A DNA stretch of 6,510 nt from Deltaproteobacteria bacterium (GTDB lineage: Bacteria > Desulfobacterota > GWC2-55-46 > JADFVP01). Under the pieces are notes generated by a model that saw nothing but the letters and a program-made list of their open reading frames with translations, made no database searches and was not told the DNA's origin. The position numbers were made by a program, and so were the translations under genes. Below are positions 5,320-6,510 of this stretch, piece after piece. The stretch's first letter is position 1. Each line of letters starts with the position of its first letter. The stretch is from positions 1 to 6,510 of the forward strand of contig JAJRYL010000122.1 of the NCBI GenBank assembly GCA_024275855.1, read 5' to 3'.

Positions 5320-6169
5320 TATTCTCCGTATTTGAACTCTTTAAGTATTGATTGAAAGAGATTGTGGCAGGTTCCGCCTTTATTATTATGTTACGGTTCT
5401 TTGTGCCTGTTACAATATAACCCGGCCCGACCTCTTCTGTTATTCGCCTCATAAGTTTGTTTATGCTTCCGGTCGGTTTAAGTGTAAAGGCGTACCTGTT
5501 GGCCGTGAATGAGTCGTAGCTGATAGAGCGAATCATTATAATGCGTTCGAGCGAGGCCAGCAGCGAGCGGTAGGCTCCGTAGTCCGGAAGGTCGAGCACG
5601 ATGAGCGATATACTTTGCGCGAATTCGTCATCTATTATGACAATGTTTCCAAGCGCCGCTCTAAGGCTTGTTATATCTATGACGGCCTCAATCCAGATGT
5701 GGTATGTCACCACATCTAACTGCTGCGGGGCGGCGGCCCCGCTTTTCTTTTTCGAAGGCTCTTCGGTGGCCGGTTCTGTTACCGGGGCCTCTATCGTCTC
5801 TACAGTCTGCTCTTCGGACAGTACCTTGTAGTTTTTTATGAAGTCAACGGCGTTGGAGTAGATTTCCGTCTCAACGCTTGTCGGGTCTACGTCTACCCTT
5901 TCCCGCTCTACAACCTTTTCGAGCACATCGGCAACTGCGTTTTTAAGCGCCTGGTCGATGGCGGCCTTTTTTATGTCGGGTGTTTCCACGCTCTGCTGTG
6001 CCGCGCCCGATGTAGTGACGGTTATTATATCTTTGGAGCCGAGCAGGTCTGCCGCGCCCGCGATTGAAGCGAAGCCAAAGGCCGTTGAGATAATGCCTGA
6101 GAGCAGACAAGCGGATAGAGTAAAAATTAAAAGCGCTACAGTCGCGTGCGCCCTCTTTTTAATTGACAT
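5306..6169 (-). CDS. Exported protein with a FlgT N-terminal-like domain
   Basis: Starting at 6169 gives 287 residues. This start is preferred over an in-frame ATG at 6283 because it puts a basic n-region (MSIKKR) directly before a hydrophobic signal sequence and avoids overlapping miaA by 61 bp. The signal ends near AGA-AD (about 37-41); an LSAC lipobox at 18-21 is also present, but it is followed by more hydrophobic residues, so ordinary secretion seems likelier. Residues about 47-175 show the FlgT-N/LPP20-type pattern: ITVTTSGAA, then IKKAAIDQALKNAVADVLEKV, FIKNYKVLSEE, and a strand ending VVTYHIWIEAVID. A Pro/Glu/Ala/Lys-rich linker (about 123-150) interrupts that domain. A second alpha-beta region (about 185-265) follows. 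FlgT proteins build the periplasmic H ring around the flagellar motor in Vibrio; no flagellar genes are visible here, so a flagellar role is not claimed. It lies 53 bp after miaA and overlaps the lipoprotein gene by 14 bp. Confidence 0.62.
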   Translation of the reverse strand: MSIKKRAHATVALLIFTLSACLLSGIISTAFGFASIAGAADLLGSKDIITVTTSGAAQQSVETPDIKKAAIDQALKNAVADVLEKVVERERVDVDPTSVETEIYSNAVDFIKNYKVLSEEQTVETIEAPVTEPATEEPSKKKSGAAAPQQLDVVTYHIWIEAVIDITSLRAALGNIVIIDDEFAQSISLIVLDLPDYGAYRSLLASLERIIMIRSISYDSFTANRYAFTLKPTGSINKLMRRITEEVGPGYIVTGTKNRNIIIKAEPATISFNQYLKSSNTENNEEE

Positions 6170-6222
6170 TGCGGTGCCTGCGGCATGTACGGTCTTTAAG
6201 GCCGTATCGGGGAAAAGAAGAT

Positions 6223-6510
6223 TCAAGACAGGTATCCCTCTATATTTTTCATTATAGCGGCACGTTCCTCGGGAGCGTACCACTTTATTTCAGTATCTTT
6301 TTTAAACCACGTCAACTGCTTTTTGGCGTAACGGCGGGTATTTCTTTTTAGCAACCGCACCGCCTCCTCTTTCGAGTACTCTCCATTTATGTACCCGATC
6401 ATCTCTTTATACCCCAATGCGCCCATCGGCTTCAAGTCCTGCGAGAAGCCTTTTTTTAAAAGCGCCTCAACTTCTTCTATCAATCCGTCTTTCATCATAC
6501 TCTCAACCCG
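6223..6510 (-). CDS. miaA: tRNA dimethylallyltransferase MiaA, C-terminal part (cut by the window edge)
   Basis: The frame enters from the right edge and encodes the last 95 residues, starting RVESMMKDGLIEEVEALLKK. The following segment, LKPMGALGYKEMIGYINGEY, and then LLKRNTRRYAKKQLTWFKKD are hallmark C-terminal sequences of MiaA, which transfers a dimethylallyl group to N6 of A37 in tRNAs that read codons beginning with U. The ATP-binding N-terminal part lies outside the window. The gene ends with TGA at 6225-6223, 53 bp before the preferred start of the secreted protein gene. Whether the two form one transcript is not shown by the sequence, but there is no terminator in the gap. Confidence 0.95.
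   Translation of the reverse strand, partial: RVESMMKDGLIEEVEALLKKGFSQDLKPMGALGYKEMIGYINGEYSKEEAVRLLKRNTRRYAKKQLTWFKKDTEIKWYAPEERAAIMKNIEGYLS

Noticed and set aside
6170..6283. Longer N-terminus of the FlgT-N-like protein from the ATG at 6283
   Set aside because: It would overlap miaA by 61 bp and place 38 non-hydrophobic residues in front of the signal peptide. The start at 6169 gives a normal signal sequence.

Overview
The window looks like chromosomal sequence from a Gram-negative bacterium. A lipobox lipoprotein, a signal-peptide protein and a periplasmic c-type heme sensor domain all point to a two-membrane envelope. The host genes (rsmB, miaA and the envelope genes) are moderately GC-rich, and the heme sensor together with the FlgT-like/GNA1162-like gene pair suggests a Desulfobacterota- or Nitrospirota-type lineage. 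That placement is only a guess. No gene here fixes the taxonomy.

Layout, left to right. (1) Positions 1-667 hold the 3' part of a minus-strand membrane sensor gene with a Tll0287-like (DUF3365) heme domain and a CxxCH motif; the gene runs off the left edge. (2) Positions 668-2653 are a complete 1986-bp insertion sequence of the IS1595/ISXO2 type, with perfect 24-bp terminal inverted repeats and an 8-bp target duplication. It carries a DDE transposase and a second, downstream gene for a BRO-N/antirepressor-like protein. (3) Positions 2654-2740 hold the missing 5' end of the sensor gene (start codon and first transmembrane helix). Removing the element and one target copy restores one continuous reading frame. 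(4) Positions 2741-3025 are an AT-rich divergent intergenic region. (5) Positions 3026-4381 are rsmB, a 16S rRNA m5C967 methyltransferase. (6) Positions 4382-4689 are a convergent intergenic region with one terminator-like hairpin. (7) On the minus strand, reading leftward from the right edge, lie the C-terminal part of miaA, a secreted FlgT-N-like protein and a GNA1162/DUF799-like lipoprotein. The last two overlap by 14 bp and look translationally coupled.

How the genes work together. rsmB and miaA are housekeeping RNA-modification genes. The two envelope genes next to miaA probably make proteins that meet at the outer membrane. The sensor gene was a transmembrane heme-binding signal transducer and is now split by the insertion sequence. 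The element appears self-contained. Its inward promoter has the -35 box inside the terminal repeat and places transcription start at the transposase ATG, which predicts a leaderless mRNA. The BRO-like gene follows 2 bp later with a strong Shine-Dalgarno sequence. The most notable items are the antirepressor-like passenger gene in a small DDE element, the exactly reconstructable target gene, and the promoter architecture at the element's left end.
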